This document shows positions 22,537-36,200 of a DNA stretch of 64,000 nt, in pieces (positions within the stretch are counted from its first letter, which is position 1; the number at the start of each line of letters is the position of its first letter). The notes beneath the pieces were generated by a model, which was not told where the DNA came from, did no database searches, and saw only the letters and a program-made list of their open reading frames with translations. The stretch comes from Cyathus striatus (Eukaryota > Basidiomycota > Agaricomycetes > Agaricales > Nidulariaceae). The translations under genes were made by a program, and so were the position numbers. The stretch covers positions 2,356,001 through 2,420,000 of the forward strand of contig JAOVFP010000017.1 in assembly GCA_025738555.1 (NCBI GenBank). The letters are read 5' to 3'.

Positions 22537-23706
22537 CTAATAATTAGAGCACCCCAATACATGAAGATTAAATGTGTCAGATAAGAAATGCATGCTGCAG
22601 GATGTACACTTATGCAGGAAGCCTTCTGCATCACGAGAAGAGATTCCTTTTCCATCAGCAAGTTGCTTCAAGAGCAGCCATTCATGGTCGGATACACATT
22701 CATTTGCTGAACCAATCTCCCTGCTTTTACTCTTACTCTTACTTCTACACCTGACTACATGGGTAGCAGCAGGAGAACAAGAGTGGGACAGCTTAAGAAC
22801 TTTTGAAGGTCCAGATGTGGAACACACTACTATGAAACACAGTAAATCTATCATTTACACCTCATATTTTAGTTTACTCACTTTGTTTTCACTTTCCCAG
22901 TGATTTCCAGGGATCAGATATGCTATTGCTAGGAGTATTCTCTACCTGATATCTATATGAACTCGGCATAGGCTCCCCACAGTACCCTTCTATGTGTGTT
23001 AGAGACTCCCGGAGTGCATGAACACTTTTAGACTGAGATTCTGCAAGCACTTGAACAATACTCAGTGCCCAGTTTCCTACTAATGTACACACATCAGTAA
23101 GTTTCCTTGTGTGTTGTATTAATTTAATATTAACTCATGCTCAGTTAGTAGGTTTGCATAGTCTGACTGCCGCATTCCAATATGGTATACCATTGAAATA
23201 TCAACTGTATATGAATGGAGTAAGTGTTCATAACTAATGTGGCCACCCGTACTCACTGAAATAATTACACTTGCTTGGTTGGTAGCAACAAGAAGCGCAA
23301 ATGGAACCAGTACTGTTGTCATGTGTAATACGTGCTCTTCGTATTTCTTTGTCTGGAGCCAAAATTGTGCAGAAGCAAGGCCAATAGATGCAGTGCTTCC
23401 TCAACCACATCTTGATACCTGTTGGGACGATGCGCACACCATAATTGGCTGGACTTAAATGAACTATATAAGTACGTTGCAGTTGGATGTAACAAGTTCA
23501 AAAAGGACGTACTAATCCATTATAACAAGGCATCCACCATGGATACTCCAACCGACCAGTTCACTACTTGAGTGTTGCTTTGTGCCAAGTTCATTGAAAA
23601 GAGGATTGGTGTGAGACATAGCTGGATCGACACAATAAAGAACCCAATGAGATCGAGTTAAGCAATCTTTGCCAATTTCTTGCAGTGCATTTATACTTAC
23701 TTTCAT
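22537..23706 (-). pseudogene. Decayed multi-exon gene of unknown function with a C-terminal Cys/His motif
   Basis: Coding-like segments lie in order on the minus strand: about 23706-23512, 23437-23119 in shifting frames, 23092-22912, and 22834-22537. The last two join over an intron (GTGAGT...TTCATAG) after a TGA that sits where an Arg is plausible (SLGK-stop-KQ). The final exon ends with HKCTSCSMHFLSDTFNLH followed by VLGC, a CxxC...H...C layout that could bind zinc. I do not recognise the family. Position next to a transposase relic suggests a transposon accessory or captured gene. Confidence 0.4.
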
Positions 23707-24284
23707 CCGGACCTTATTTAATAGCTTGTAATCTCATTGTCAACCAAACCCGCTAGTCTCTCTGGGTAGTCCTGGCCACAGCATTCTTGTCCGCCACCGC
23801 GTAGCCGCAAAAGATTTGATTGAATATAATTATTCAATGCGCTCTTGAAATTTCATGTTTCAATGGTATTTTTTACAGGAGGTGGCAAGTATGCGGTGAG
23901 TAAGCGTCACTTGGCCTTGAGAGTGCACTAAAATATTCCCTGGAGTTATGTTCATTGCTCTTTTTGTACAGAATCATTTGCACCTCTTTATTACTACATT
24001 GAAGGGGCAACTTCGCAAATATCTGCGGGTGTCAGTGGAATTGAGTGAGATGAGCTGGGCAAACTTTTGGGCCACTCTTTGGTAGTTCGTACGAGTGCAT
24101 TGCATGTCACTGTTGGAGTATTTAAGGAGGTAGATATTGTTCTCAATAAATCAACTTTATGCTTTCAGACAACCAGATATGAGTCATAGAGTCAGCAAAA
24201 GCTGCACTTCTCACTGTTGGACTTGATCCAGATGTCTTAGACAATATCGTTCATTTAACTCCTGTCTCTCACATCGATACCAAC

Positions 24285-27084
24285 TTGTCGGGCTTAACTG
24301 TCTCTAATGAAGTTTCGACATCAATGACAACTCCATCACCAGTGCTTCAGTCTCCCTCCATTGTCCCATTCAATGGTATTGACAAGAAATACCACCCAGC
24401 CACCAACCTGAAAGTTAACCGGCTTCGTATTCTTGATTATCTCCTTGACTACCCTCCCTGTGCTATCGAGGAGTATCCAGAAGCTGCATCATCACCTGAG
24501 GGTGCTGTTGGACACCGATTTACGATTGACCCCAACAATTTTTATCATCCAAAATTTAACATTCAATATTCATTTGGTGATCGACATGGTGGAGTAGACA
24601 ATGTCTACTGTGGTGAACTACTTCTTCATGTGAAGCTGGGGAAGCCTGTGCTGTGTAACAAGCTTTACACCACATGTACGTGTTCAGCAATCATTCGTGT
24701 CTTTTTGGTTTTACTAATGTTTAAGTAGGTAGAGGGCTTAAGGTTTGTGACCATTACTCTGAAGGTTCTAATAGTCCCAGCAGTCACATACTTACACCAG
24801 AGCAGCACATATTTGAAAAAATGTTGTCATTCTTTTGCACTATTCAAGAGAAAGGCTGCTCATTTGATCGCATTGATCTTCTAGAGTACTCTGGCAACTC
24901 TGACAGTGATGATAGCGATAACATTTTGGACCCCATAATAGCATCTAAACGCCAGAAGTGTCCTCATTCAAGTAAAACCTGTCACCGGAAGATGATATTT
25001 TCTTATGACAAGTATAATCAGCCTCGTCTCCAGTATGTTTTTTTTCATTCCTTAATGTAAACTACTAATGCAAAAAAACTATATTAGATGTCAGTTTCAA
25101 ACATCTGAGAATAGAGCACATCTCATTCTTCAAAACTTGCAAGAGTTCAATATTGACTATCTTAAGGCACTCGTATATGACAATCAATCACAAATATATG
25201 AACATGAAATTGATGCATTCCACAATGGTCACGGTCCATTAATGGGCTGTACATTTATGGCATCTCCAGTGCAGCAAAAGGAATACTGTCGTAAGCTGTA
25301 TATCTTTTCATAATTTATTTATTTTCTAATATTGGATCTCAGCCTATTGGCACCGTGACTCAAGTGGAACACTATGTCCTGGGATACTGTGTCATTTACA
25401 GAATGAATGTGAAGCAACATATTCAATCTATATGCCTTATGATCATTTTGCTTGCCCACAAATTGTCATTATTTCACATGGGATTCATTCACATCCTCCA
25501 CCACTTCGCATCAAAACCCCCCCTCCTATTATAGATGTATTTAAATCAATGCTCCGGAAGCTCGACTGGAAGCTAGCTGATGCCACTCCTTGGAAAATAA
25601 TGATTGAGTCCGGTTTTATGGATTCACTTTGAGACCATCTCAAATGGAATTCTGTTGTTGATCCCTCGCTTTCAGAACTTCATCCTTCATTAGGTAATTT
25701 TGATCATGTTTGACGAGTAATTGAAAAAATGCGACAGGAAAAATATCCTAATGGAACTGGTTTCACTGGTACGTTGCCATTATAACTTCTGGATTTTTCT
25801 GATACTGCAAATGTAAGGTGCCAAATATCTTGTAGAGGAACACTCAAAGCTTCCAGTAGAGCAACAATACTTACATTGTGCAGAATCACACATCATTGAG
25901 GGTGGAAAGAATTTCTATTTACTAATCTGCATGTCACAAATAATGGCATTTGCACTTATTAAAGCACTATATATATCTATTGATACTTCATTCAAGCGTG
26001 TGCATGGAAAATGGCAAGAGTTTGAAATGGAGACTTGGGACTCAAGAGGGATGAAATGTACGTCAAACATATATTTGGAAAATATGATGATTTTAAAGTT
26101 CATTCATGCAGCTACTGTTGGTGCATGCACATTTACAACTTCACAATCAGCCAAAGCACATTTCATCCTTTTCACACACATATTTACTTTTGCTACAGTG
26201 ATCACTGGACTTCCAGTTCAATTTTGACACATTCATGGTTATGGATTTAATATTTGGATTGCTGATGCCCACAAAGGGCAGGCACTAGGTAAGTTCTTCT
26301 ATGTATTAAGTGCAGTTGGCTATTAAATTGGTTGATTTCATTAGGTGCAGGAATGTACTGTCAAAAAGTTTGCAAGGATCTCTTTCAAAGCTATCCAACA
26401 GAGTCAACTAAAATACTGAAGGATCTAACACCATATGATCATCTGAAATGATTTTATTGTCTATGCACTGTGCACTTCAAGCGTAATATTTACGATTTGC
26501 AAAAGCAGGAATCAGTATCAGGTGATATTCTTGATGCAATGCTTAGTCTCTCATCAATGAGCAAGATCAATATCAATCTCGTCAAAAATACAATAAATGG
26601 TGGAGGACCTAAAGCTAAAGGTACAATATCAAATACTATACAATCCCTGTCCTTACAAACTTTTCCCCAAGCTTGGCTAAAAAATAAGATTGATGCCAAA
26701 TTTATTATACCTGCAGTATACCACCCCAAAAGCCTCATCCCCCTACATATTTGGCAAGCTTCTCCATCATTGACAAATGGGAATGAGCAATCACATCGAA
26801 ATGTAAATCGAGACGGTATAAACTTGACTTTGCTCGGAGGAATTATGTGTGGGATGCAATATGATTATCGTGTCTATTCAAGCATTGACTTGCAGTTGTC
26901 CCATGGGATATATTCCCGTGATCAAATGTCCACAGATTCTCATCGTTTCAATATATCTGTCACACACCAAGTTAGATCACAACAAGTAATTGTGAACAGA
27001 TCTCCCAAGAAGTCACCTCAGAAGAAGGATAACATAGCAGCTAACATATCTGAGATTACTCACAATAGTTTTGGTAGGTTTTAG
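24285..27084 (+). pseudogene. MULE-like transposase pseudogene with four in-frame TGA codons
   Basis: Splicing out short introns (24676-24728, 25033-25087, and others near 25291, 25770 and 26289) gives a near-complete protein. Landmarks: SIDTSFKRVHGKWQEFEMET (first acidic residue), IHGYGFNIWIADAHKGQALG (second), and NGNEQSHRNVNRDG (candidate third). Between them lies TTSQSAKAHFILF, typical of the mushroom family I recall. Stops are TGA at 25630-25632, 25711-25713, 26225-26227 and 26449-26451, each where Arg is expected (for example QF-stop-HIHG). No frameshift is needed. Assignment to Mutator-like transposases is from motif order; I found no TIRs for it. Confidence 0.65.
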
Positions 27085-27523
27085 TTTGAATATGCATTCA
27101 TGGGACTCAGAAATATTAATAATAGTACATCATAATATTATGAAGAAAATCTGACCATCACCTTATCCTCCGCCTGAATTTCGATCATCAATGCTCAACC
27201 CATTTAGTGGAGAGTAGATGGGAAGAACTCATGAGCAACAGCCTGGCAGCCGAGCTTGAGCCTTTGCTCAATTTATTGCAGTTCCATTCCAATACTTAGT
27301 ATATGCTTATAAAATCACATTCTTATGTTGATGTTGTATGCTGGACAGCAGAGTGACAAATGAGTGCGTCAACTCCATACCTTAAACTCAGTCTATGGCG
27401 GGTGCTAGCTGCAACTATTGTAACTCACGGATTTACCCATACAACATTGCTTAGTAAGTTCTGTGCAGACCAGTTCATAAGACCCTTATTGATGCCCATT
27501 CAATGTGGCAAACTGGCTTGTAA

Positions 27524-27693
27524 TGGGACCTGAATGGTATGAGCGAATATCGGGCGTTCCTGAGAGATCCATATCGAGATATAACAATCAACTACAGACT
27601 CTATTTTCTTTGAGGTCTTGAGGCACTCTCTGACGCCTTCCCTGTTACTTTCACGAATTGCTTGGAAGGCAGCTGGTCCCTGGACTGAGTCCA
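27524..27693 (+). pseudogene. Short coding remnant of unknown family
   Basis: The plus frame reads WDLNGMSEYRAFLRDPYRD then, after one TGA, GLEALSDAFPVTFTNCLEGS. The wording is protein-like and CpG is not depleted here, in contrast to its surroundings. It is probably an exon of a lost gene or a transposon accessory ORF. I cannot extend it or name it. Confidence 0.28.
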
Positions 27694-27899
27694 TAGTATG
27701 TTGGTATATCTAGATTTGCCAAATGCGGTAACGCCACTGGCCACACATGGTTACGCAAGGGTTGCAGCCACACCAGCTCACAACCAGCTCAACTATACTT
27801 TACATAATAAGTTGCTTGTAGAGTACGCAGTAGGCACATTAGTCTACATAATTGATGTTGTTGATCAAAAATGCGAAAATCAGGGAAAGACTTAAAAAG

Positions 27900-29163
27900 T
27901 AATAATCAACCAATGTACTATATATTGTACTGTAAACATTTAAACCATGATACTCATAAGTAATTCATCTGCAGAATATACATTTAAATTCAACATAAGC
28001 TTGTCAATGAGATGTAAAACATAATATCACATTGTGCATTTGGTTAATGAAACACTAGTGTCAAAATTCAGTAGTCACACATATTCCTTGCAGTGTACCA
28101 TGATGTATAGGTTGGATGTAAGTGTGATGCATGTGTTAAAAATTTCCATGAAAACTTGGTAAAAATGGCAAACTAATTTTTTTGTCAGACAGTGACTTAA
28201 CAGCAACATAGTCAATTTAAAATTTAGATGTAACAAGATACAGAAGACCAGTAAACTTATTTTCTACTTATTCTTTGGCAGCTTGGCCACAAAGTTTATA
28301 TGTTATTGTACAATTATTATGCTAATACATACATAATCATTAATATTTTAATTTAATGTGTACAAGCTTAATAGTGGAAGGGTGCCAATGGTTTGCTTGG
28401 GTTTGCATGCTCGCAATTTGGTACTTATAGATGCACATTTGAGGTTTGCAAGTTTCAGTGAACCAACATGTCAGGGTGTCACATGATGCAAATCTAGATA
28501 TACCAAGATACACAAGACCACCCTGGACTCCACATGCCACTCATAACCCTATTTGATTCGGAAGCATCTGTCAAACATTCTCACAGCCAAGCCATTTTGG
28601 AACCCAGATTTCAACATTAACCTTCCTCTGACCTCTTCCCTCCTCTTCCATGCAGTCAATATCATATAATGAAGACTGCCTACTCATTCATTGCGCAAAT
28701 CTCAAATTATACATGATTTCCTTGAAAACCTTGACACTGATTCTGAGGTCAAACTGTGGCCCTGCGGCTTAATTTCAGGGATGTTGCATTTATTTTTTCA
28801 ATTAGCTGTTCCAAGCAAACTATTGTTATACAGGTTGCCATCCCTACCTCAGACATACTCGTTCACTATGAGTTATTTATCACACATGCAGAATATAAGC
28901 AAAGGCAGACTAGATAGCTGTGCAAGGGCAACAAGGGGTCTCAATTGAGGATGTTCAGGTCCTGGAGAAGATGTTTACAGTCATTAGGGGTTACAGACGT
29001 CAATGGTCTATAGGGAATGGAGAACAAACAGGTGTATTATTATCACTTTGTTGTTTTAAAATGTACTAGTACCTCACTTGCCAGGTGTCTACTCAGTAGT
29101 ACCTGAGGATTTAGCCATCATCCAAATCTTACACAGCATGCTTATTCTGTTAAAATATTGGAG
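27900..29163. other. AT-rich, gene-free flank of the nested block
   Basis: No coding signal. A segment around 28205-28260 is partly repeated at 28485-28520 (AGATACA(C/G)AAGACCA). The last 300 bp contain nothing resembling the 3' end of the copia element that flanks the other side of the nest, which matters for interpreting the outer element. Confidence 0.4.
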
Positions 29164-29289
29164 GGGTGTCAGCCAATTTGATCATAAAAAGCCCTGGCTT
29201 TCTGTGATCACCATGATCACAAAAAGCCAGGGCTTTTTATGATCACCTACTATTATATATTTACTAATGAATCTATGAGGTTACTAGTG

Positions 29290-29830
29290 GATGTATATGT
29301 GATCATAGGTGATCATATAGTGTTTCAAGAGTATTAGCATATTATTGGTACTAATGAATGTATAGGTGATCATAGGTGATCATTAAGTGTTTTCAACTGC
29401 ACATTGGTCTATTATTACTACTAATGAATATATAGGTGATCATAGGTGATCATTAAGCATTTCAAGGGTGTATTGGCTTATTATTATTACTAGTGAATGT
29501 ATAGGTGATCATAGGTGATCATTAAACATTTCAAGAGTGTATTGGCCTATTATCAGTACTAATGAATATATAGGTGATCATAGGTGATCATTAAGCATTT
29601 CAAGGGTGTATTGGCTTATTATTAATACTAATGAATGTATAGGTGATCATAGGTGATCATTAAACATTTCAAGGGTATATTGGCCTATTATCAGTACTAA
29701 TGAATATATAGGTGATCATAGGTGATCATTGGGTGTTTCAAGGGTATATTAGCTTATTATTAGTACCAGTAAATGTATAGGTGATCATAGGTGATCATGC
29801 AGCATTTTCAAGGGTGTACTAGCATAATAT
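29290..29830. repeat. 69-70 bp tandem array, about 8 copies
   Basis: TATAGGTGATCATAGGTGAT recurs at 29361, 29431, 29500, 29569, 29638, 29707 and 29776, with a diverged copy at about 29291. Each unit also has a CAAGGGTGTATTGGCTTATT-like segment. The units contain the palindrome ATGATCACC in near-inverted form and are almost free of CpG. Confidence 0.9.
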
Positions 29831-29844
29831 TGACACTAATGAAT

Positions 29845-31560
29845 GTGACTCTTCCTACATGTCACATCTGTCACACATATTCACGCGCTCCACAAATTTC
29901 CCACGCTTCATGTTTGTCACTTAAATTCGCACATGTCACAGTTGTCACATACATTCGCACGCGTCACAGTTGTCACACATATTCACACACTCCTGTCATG
30001 TAGTCACATAGATTACATTTCCAAATTCATGTCATACAACATCTGTTACAAATTCATCACACATGTTACATATCCCAACACATCACATTTATTCACATTT
30101 TGTTCACATGTCACATATCTCTCATTTGTAATACTGTACCATTTAAATCAGTTTGAAATAGGCAAAATTTTGACATTATTTGATGCTTTCTGACATGTGA
30201 CTGTCAAATTATTAAAATGGTAGATTTATCACAAGTTGCATTTTCACAGTATTATGTTAGTCAGACATCTCATATATGTCACATTTTATGTTTCAAAATC
30301 TGATGGTAAATGTGATGAAATGATCACACAGCAGATATTTGCAATTCTGTAACAATGAAAATTGAACAGTAGTGGGCACTGTTAAGAGAGACACAAGAAA
30401 TCATATAGCCCATTGGTTAGTCAAGAAAAACATCTGATTGGCTGATAGAAAGTGTGACAAAGATATAAGTAATGTGACAATAGAAGTAATAATTGAATGG
30501 AAGATATAGATATGTCAACATAACCAGACCAGATAACATGTGATGAAGATACAGAATACATATTAAGGTTAGTTAGACAAAATTAGTATCTAAGTACAGT
30601 TATGTCTATAGAATCTGACTGTCTTATTAAAACATAACATTGTGATTACCAGAAAGTAGTGTTGACACAATGTGATTTCAGCCTAGTGCTATGAATGTTG
30701 AATTCAACCAATACAGGTAAACAGTAAGAGAAAATGTGATTTTCATAAAGTAGTCAAGTGCCTTTGTTATATGATTTGTAATGCACATGAATCACTTAGT
30801 GAGCACTTTTCATGTGACCTTTTCATGTGACATGTGTGATATGTGTGTAGGGTCTGTGTGACTGTTGGGTGTGCAAATGAAAGTAAAAGTGCAATTTTAT
30901 TTTTTGACAAGGAGAGAATACCATGACAAGCAAGTGATATGAGAAGAAAGTGTGATATGTGTGACAAATGTGAGAATATAACAGGTGTAATATTGATACA
31001 TAAGAGATGTATGACATGTGTAATGAATATAATGGTTGTAACAGATATTGTGTGACATGAATTTGGAAATGTAACCTATGTGACTACATGACAGGAGTAT
31101 CATACAAGCAAATGTGAGAAGTGTGACAGCTAAGTGTGACAGCTATAAACAACAAGACAAATGTGGAATATGTGACATATGTAAATGTATAATATATGTA
31201 AGAGTGTGATATACATGATAAAATGTGACATATCTAAAAGTGTGATGTGTGTGACAAAATGTGACATGTCAAAAAGTGTGATGTGTGTGACAAAGTGTGA
31301 CAAAGTGTGACATGTGGTGAAAAAGTGTGACATGTTTAAAAGTGTGACATGTCTAAAAGTATGACATGTGTGACATGTGTGACAATGTGTGACGGGTTTA
31401 AATGTGTGACATGTGTGACATGTCTAAATGTGTGACAAAATGTCACGTGTCACACTTTTGACACGTGACAAAATATAATGTTTGTGACAATGTGTGACAT
31501 GTGTAAAAGTGTGACATATGTGACATACATGACAACCTATTATGCCACCTACATGACCTA
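29845..31560. repeat. Inverted arms rich in CACAT / ATGTG around a 600-bp spacer
   Basis: The left arm (about 29845-30130) is dense in TGTCACA, the right (about 30800-31540) in TGTGACA. A core pair aligns over more than 100 bp: TGTCATGTAGTCACATAGAT then TACATTTCCAAATTCATGTC at about 29993-30040, and its reverse complement at about 31050-31100. The right arm ends in dense TGTGACATG repeats. These arms would fold into a long imperfect hairpin. Confidence 0.7.
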
Positions 31561-31599
31561 ATGATCACTTATGATCACTTATAAGTGTGGGAACAATCT

Positions 31600-32000
31600 G
31601 CTAGTCCTATCATAAATGATCATATTTGAGTGTGGGAATATTCTGCTAGTATTATCGTAAATGATCATATTTGATTGTGAGAATATTCTGGTGGTAATAT
31701 GTAAATGATCACATTTGAGTGTGTGAATACTGTGGTAGTCCTATTGTAAATGATCAGATATGAGCATGGGAACAATCTGCTAGTATTATAGTAAATGATC
31801 ACATTTGAGTGTGAGCAATTAGCTAGTCCTATGTAAATGATCACATTTGAGCATGGGAATATTCTGCTAGTATTATAGTAAATGATCACATTTGAGCATG
31901 GGAATATTTTGCTAGTCCTATGGTAAATGATCACATTTGAGTGTGAGCAATCAGCTAGTTCTATGTAAATGATCACATTTGAGCATGGGAATATTTTGCT
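31600..32000. repeat. 45-bp tandem array, continued at 43558-43675 beyond the insertion
   Basis: TAAATGATCACATTTGAGCA-type units start at 31613, 31658, 31702, 31747 and 31792 and continue to the Tc1/mariner insertion at 32002. Three more copies follow at 43570-43670. Joining the two sides at the TA duplication restores a normal unit (TTTTGCTAGTCCTATGG). Confidence 0.88.
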
Positions 32001-32671
32001 ACAGTCCGTGACAAGCAAAGTCCACCAATTTTATTACAGTACAAAAACGAGTTTTTTAGGACAAACTAATTACAGATTCAGATTCAGAAAGTCAAAATAC
32101 ATACAAAAATGATGTTTTTAAGAAATTCCCATGATAAAATAGGTTTGCCAAATTTTTTTGCAAAAAAATCAACATGTTACATGACCTATTTTAGGACAAA
32201 ATAGCTTCAAGTGCCATCATTGCCTGATTGGAGGCTTCACGGTGTCAGTGCTGCTTCCTCACAGCCCATTCTGCTGCTTCACCTGTTAAACCATGCCTAT
32301 AAGCACTCATGAATCTCCATGTTCGGTTAATAAAACGGCAAATAACATCCAGAGGACAAGCATCTAAGTATTTCATAACTGCATTTTTTGCATCTTGAAA
32401 TGTTCTTTTCTCTTCTTCACAATACCGATATTTTACCCATCCCCAGTACTGTTAAAATGTATTGAATAATTTAGACTTGAATTATAATAGAAAATATACA
32501 TACCATTTCTATTGGATTCAATTCACAATGAAATTTTGGCAGAAACATACAAATATGTCCAGCATTGGTGATTAATATTTCAAGCATTGACTTCTGGTTG
32601 ACAAAATCATCTTGCTGGCTAAGGAGACGGGCCATGCAGCAATCTTTACTTTCAAAAGGACAAACTGGTGA

Positions 32672-33046
32672 TGTTAGCGACAGACGAGCAAAATACTTGA
32701 AGCCGAACTTAAACACTCGAATGTGAAAGAGAAATGAGTCTTATTGCTAATCTGGAATAAACTAGCACAAGAATAACGAACTACTAACTAGAAAGACCGT
32801 ATTTATAGAAAAGAATCATGAGGTAATTGCATGTACATTAGCCTACACTACAACACATGTTACTGTGCTTCTACATTAAGAACTCATGTAATACGTATGG
32901 CCGAACTGTGTAACTGTGCGCACAGTTATGATGAGTAACGTATGTTGATACGCATGGTGTCCGCATTGTAGGTCATGTGACTATCACATGACATAGATAA
33001 GATGGTTGATTAGATAAGAGATTAGATAAATGACGAAATCCTAACA
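32672..33046 (-). repeat. 3' LTR of gypsy element
   Basis: 375 bp, with TG...CA ends and short inverted termini (TGTTAG/CTAACA). It is identical to the other LTR except for TACTTGAAG in place of TACTCGAAG and AATAACGAAC in place of AATAATGAAC. Confidence 0.95.
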
Positions 33047-33261
33047 TTACTCCCCCTTTAAGAGTCGTGTCCTCACGACATTTCAATGGATTCTTCTGGT
33101 CGTGGAGGTCGTTCCTGAATTCGAAGTATAATACGAGGAATATAATGACCGAGTATGAAAACGGCCATGCAAAGAATGAAGATTACAATGACGTAAATCA
33201 AAAGAGTGATGTTGTTAGAAAGCATTTTGAATAATTATCGAGTCGAATAGCTTAGTCGTAT

Positions 33262-36200
33262 TTATACGTTAGGACATTCCGGATTTTCCTGATGAAATTT
33301 ATTTAGAAGACTTTTCGATCCAGTTAATGAGGTAATCGGTTCCCATGTACAATGATCATAGGAATAACCTTTCCACTTTATTTTGTATAAAACCTTCTTT
33401 CGATTTATTTTCCATGCAAGTATCGCTTCTACTTCATACTGTTCCTGATCGTCGATCACAATAGCAGGTGGTGGTTTCGGTTTCTGTTGTGATTTGTATT
33501 GTGCTGGAATATGTTTCGTAAGTAGCTGCGTATTATACACAGGATGTTTTCGGTTCCAGGTTTTCGGTAATTGGATTTCGTAAGAGGCTAGACCAACTTT
33601 CTTTATTACTTTAAAGGGGCCATATCGTTTATCATCTAATTTTGCAACCGGTCTGTCAGATTTGATATTAATTCCTTCAACGTAAACAAGATCTCCAGGT
33701 TTGTATTCCGGTGATTCTTTTCGATTTCTATCATATCCTCATTTCATGGCTTCATTGGATAATGTTAGTGCCGCCTTTGCGTTTTCTCTGGCTTTTGTTA
33801 TTGTCGAAATGAATTCATCAACTCCAATAGTTCTAGATGTTCCGTTTGGTCTTATTCCACCATAAGGGTGATGTCCATACATTAAATAAAACGGCATATA
33901 TCCTGTTGCTCTGTGCACTGTATCATTGTAATTGAATTCAGTTACTGCTATTTTATCTGCCCAATTGTCTTGATCATAGTTTACGTAAATTCTAAGATAT
34001 TGTTCTATCTCTTGATTTACTCGTTCTACTTGTCCGTTGGTCTGTGGTCTATATGCAGTGGATAAATTCATTTTAACTCCCAATCGCTTTGTGAATTCTT
34101 TTGTGAAATGGGAAGCAAATTGTGATCCTCTATCACTAATGACTCTTTGCGGCATTCCGAAGTTTTTAAATACTTTTTCTAAATATAATTCTGCGACTCC
34201 TGGGCTATCAATTTCTTTATTACATGGAATGAAGGCTGCCATTTTTGTAAATCGATTGACGACTACCATTAAGAAATCAAATCCTTGTGAATACGGAAGT
34301 GGTCCTACAAAATCGATTGATATAGTATGCCAAGGTCCTTCTGGAATACTATTAGGATTTAATAATCCAATTGGTTTTGATCTATGTATGTTTGTCCTTT
34401 GACATGCCTCACATCCGGAAACGTATTTCTTTATGTCTGCCATTATTCTAGGCCACCAATAATCTCTTGTGATTAATTCCATTGTTTTATATTCACCATG
34501 GTGTCCTGATATGGCAGAATCATGGCATAATCTAATTATTCGTTCTCTAAGTTTTGCATTCTTAGGAATATAAATTCGATTTTTCCATGTAATTATTCCT
34601 TCGGATGATTCTTCCCAATCTTTCGTTTTAAGGTTAAGCATTTTACTTACTTCTTTATCTTTATTCTTTCTGGATTTTCGAACTTGTTCCATTATATCTT
34701 CGTCTTCACCATGAACTTCATATGTTTGTCTGAAATGTTCTGGTTTAAGAAGTATAATGTCTTCATTATCATGTTCACCTTGTTCATGTCCAGCTCTTTG
34801 TGATAAAAGGTCTGCCTTTGTCATTTGATTCCCTGGTTTATGGTGTAACGTGTAGTGGAATTCTGATAATTCTGTATACCATCTTGCCTGTCGACGATTC
34901 AACTTTTGGGGTTTTTTGAAATATTGAAGATTTTTGTGATCTGTCCAAATCTCAAATATTTGTTTGGCTCCTAAAAGGTACTGTCTCCACGTGTCTAATG
35001 CTCTCATTATCGCAAGCATTTCTTTATCATAGATTTCGTAATTTCGTTCAGTTGGACTTAAGGCATGTGATAGAAAGGCAATTGGTCTCCATTTTCCGTC
35101 AACTTGTTCCTGGGATAATATAGCTCCATTTGCGAAATCTGAGGAATCGGCTTCTACACGATATTTTCCATTATCATTCGGCATTGCTAAAATCGGTGCC
35201 GATATGATTTGATCTTTTAGTTTGGAAAATGCTAAAGCTTGACTTAATTCCCATTTCCATTCATTTTTTCCAGTTAATTCATGAAGTGGTTTCGCTATTT
35301 TGGCGAATCCTTGAATGAATCTTCTATAAAAATTAATGAATCCTAGAAATTGCTGGAGTTCGCGTTTATTATTTGGAACAGGCCAATCGACTATTGCTTT
35401 TACTTTTTCAGAATCCATTCGTACTGAATTCTTTGAAATGATAAGACCTAGATATTCAACTTCTACTTTTTTGAAGAAACACTTTTCAGGTTTAAGATAA
35501 AGTTCATGTTGTTCCAGTTTCCTAAGAACTCTTTTAACCATTTTTCTGTGTTCCTCTAATGTTTCCGTGAATATAAGTATATCATCCATATAAACGATTA
35601 CTGTTCCTTCATTAATTTCCGTCCTGAAGATATCGTTCATCATAGTTTGAAAAGTTGCTGGTGAATTTGTTAATCCAAAAAACATTACTAAAGGTTCGAA
35701 CAATCCTCGATTAGTTCTGAATGCAGCATACTGTTCGTCTCCTTCTTTGATCCGAACATTATTGTATCCCCATCTGATATCTAATTTGGTAAAGTATCGT
35801 GCCTTTTTTAGCTTATCTACTAATTCTTGAATTAACGGTAATGGATATCTGTTTTTGATCGTTAATTCATTTAATTTTCGATAGTCTTGAATCGGTCTTA
35901 AGGATCCATCTTTCTTTTTTATGAAAAAGAATGGGGATGCCCAAGGTGACTTTGAGGGTCTAATGCGTCCTGAATTTAGGTTTTCATCAAGGAATTCATC
36001 TAATTGCTTCTGTTCATCTAAACTTAATGGATAGATTTTACAATCAAATGATGTGGCTCCTGGAAGTAATTCGATAGCGTGATCCCATGGTCATCGAGGA
36101 GGAAGCTTATCAAACGACTCCTTTGTAAACACCTTTTCGAATTCATGATAATACATGGGTATAGTTTCTTTCCAGTGTTTCTTAGGTTTTTGCTGATTTT

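Noticed and set aside
24285..27084. Reading the four TGA codons in the MULE-like gene as selenocysteine or code variation
   Set aside because: The same TGA pattern affects unrelated elements, host-type genes in the window use normal stops, and Arg is the expected residue.
29290..32000. Regular short repeats that could suggest a CRISPR-like array
   Set aside because: The organism is eukaryotic and the units are contiguous tandem repeats without unique spacers.
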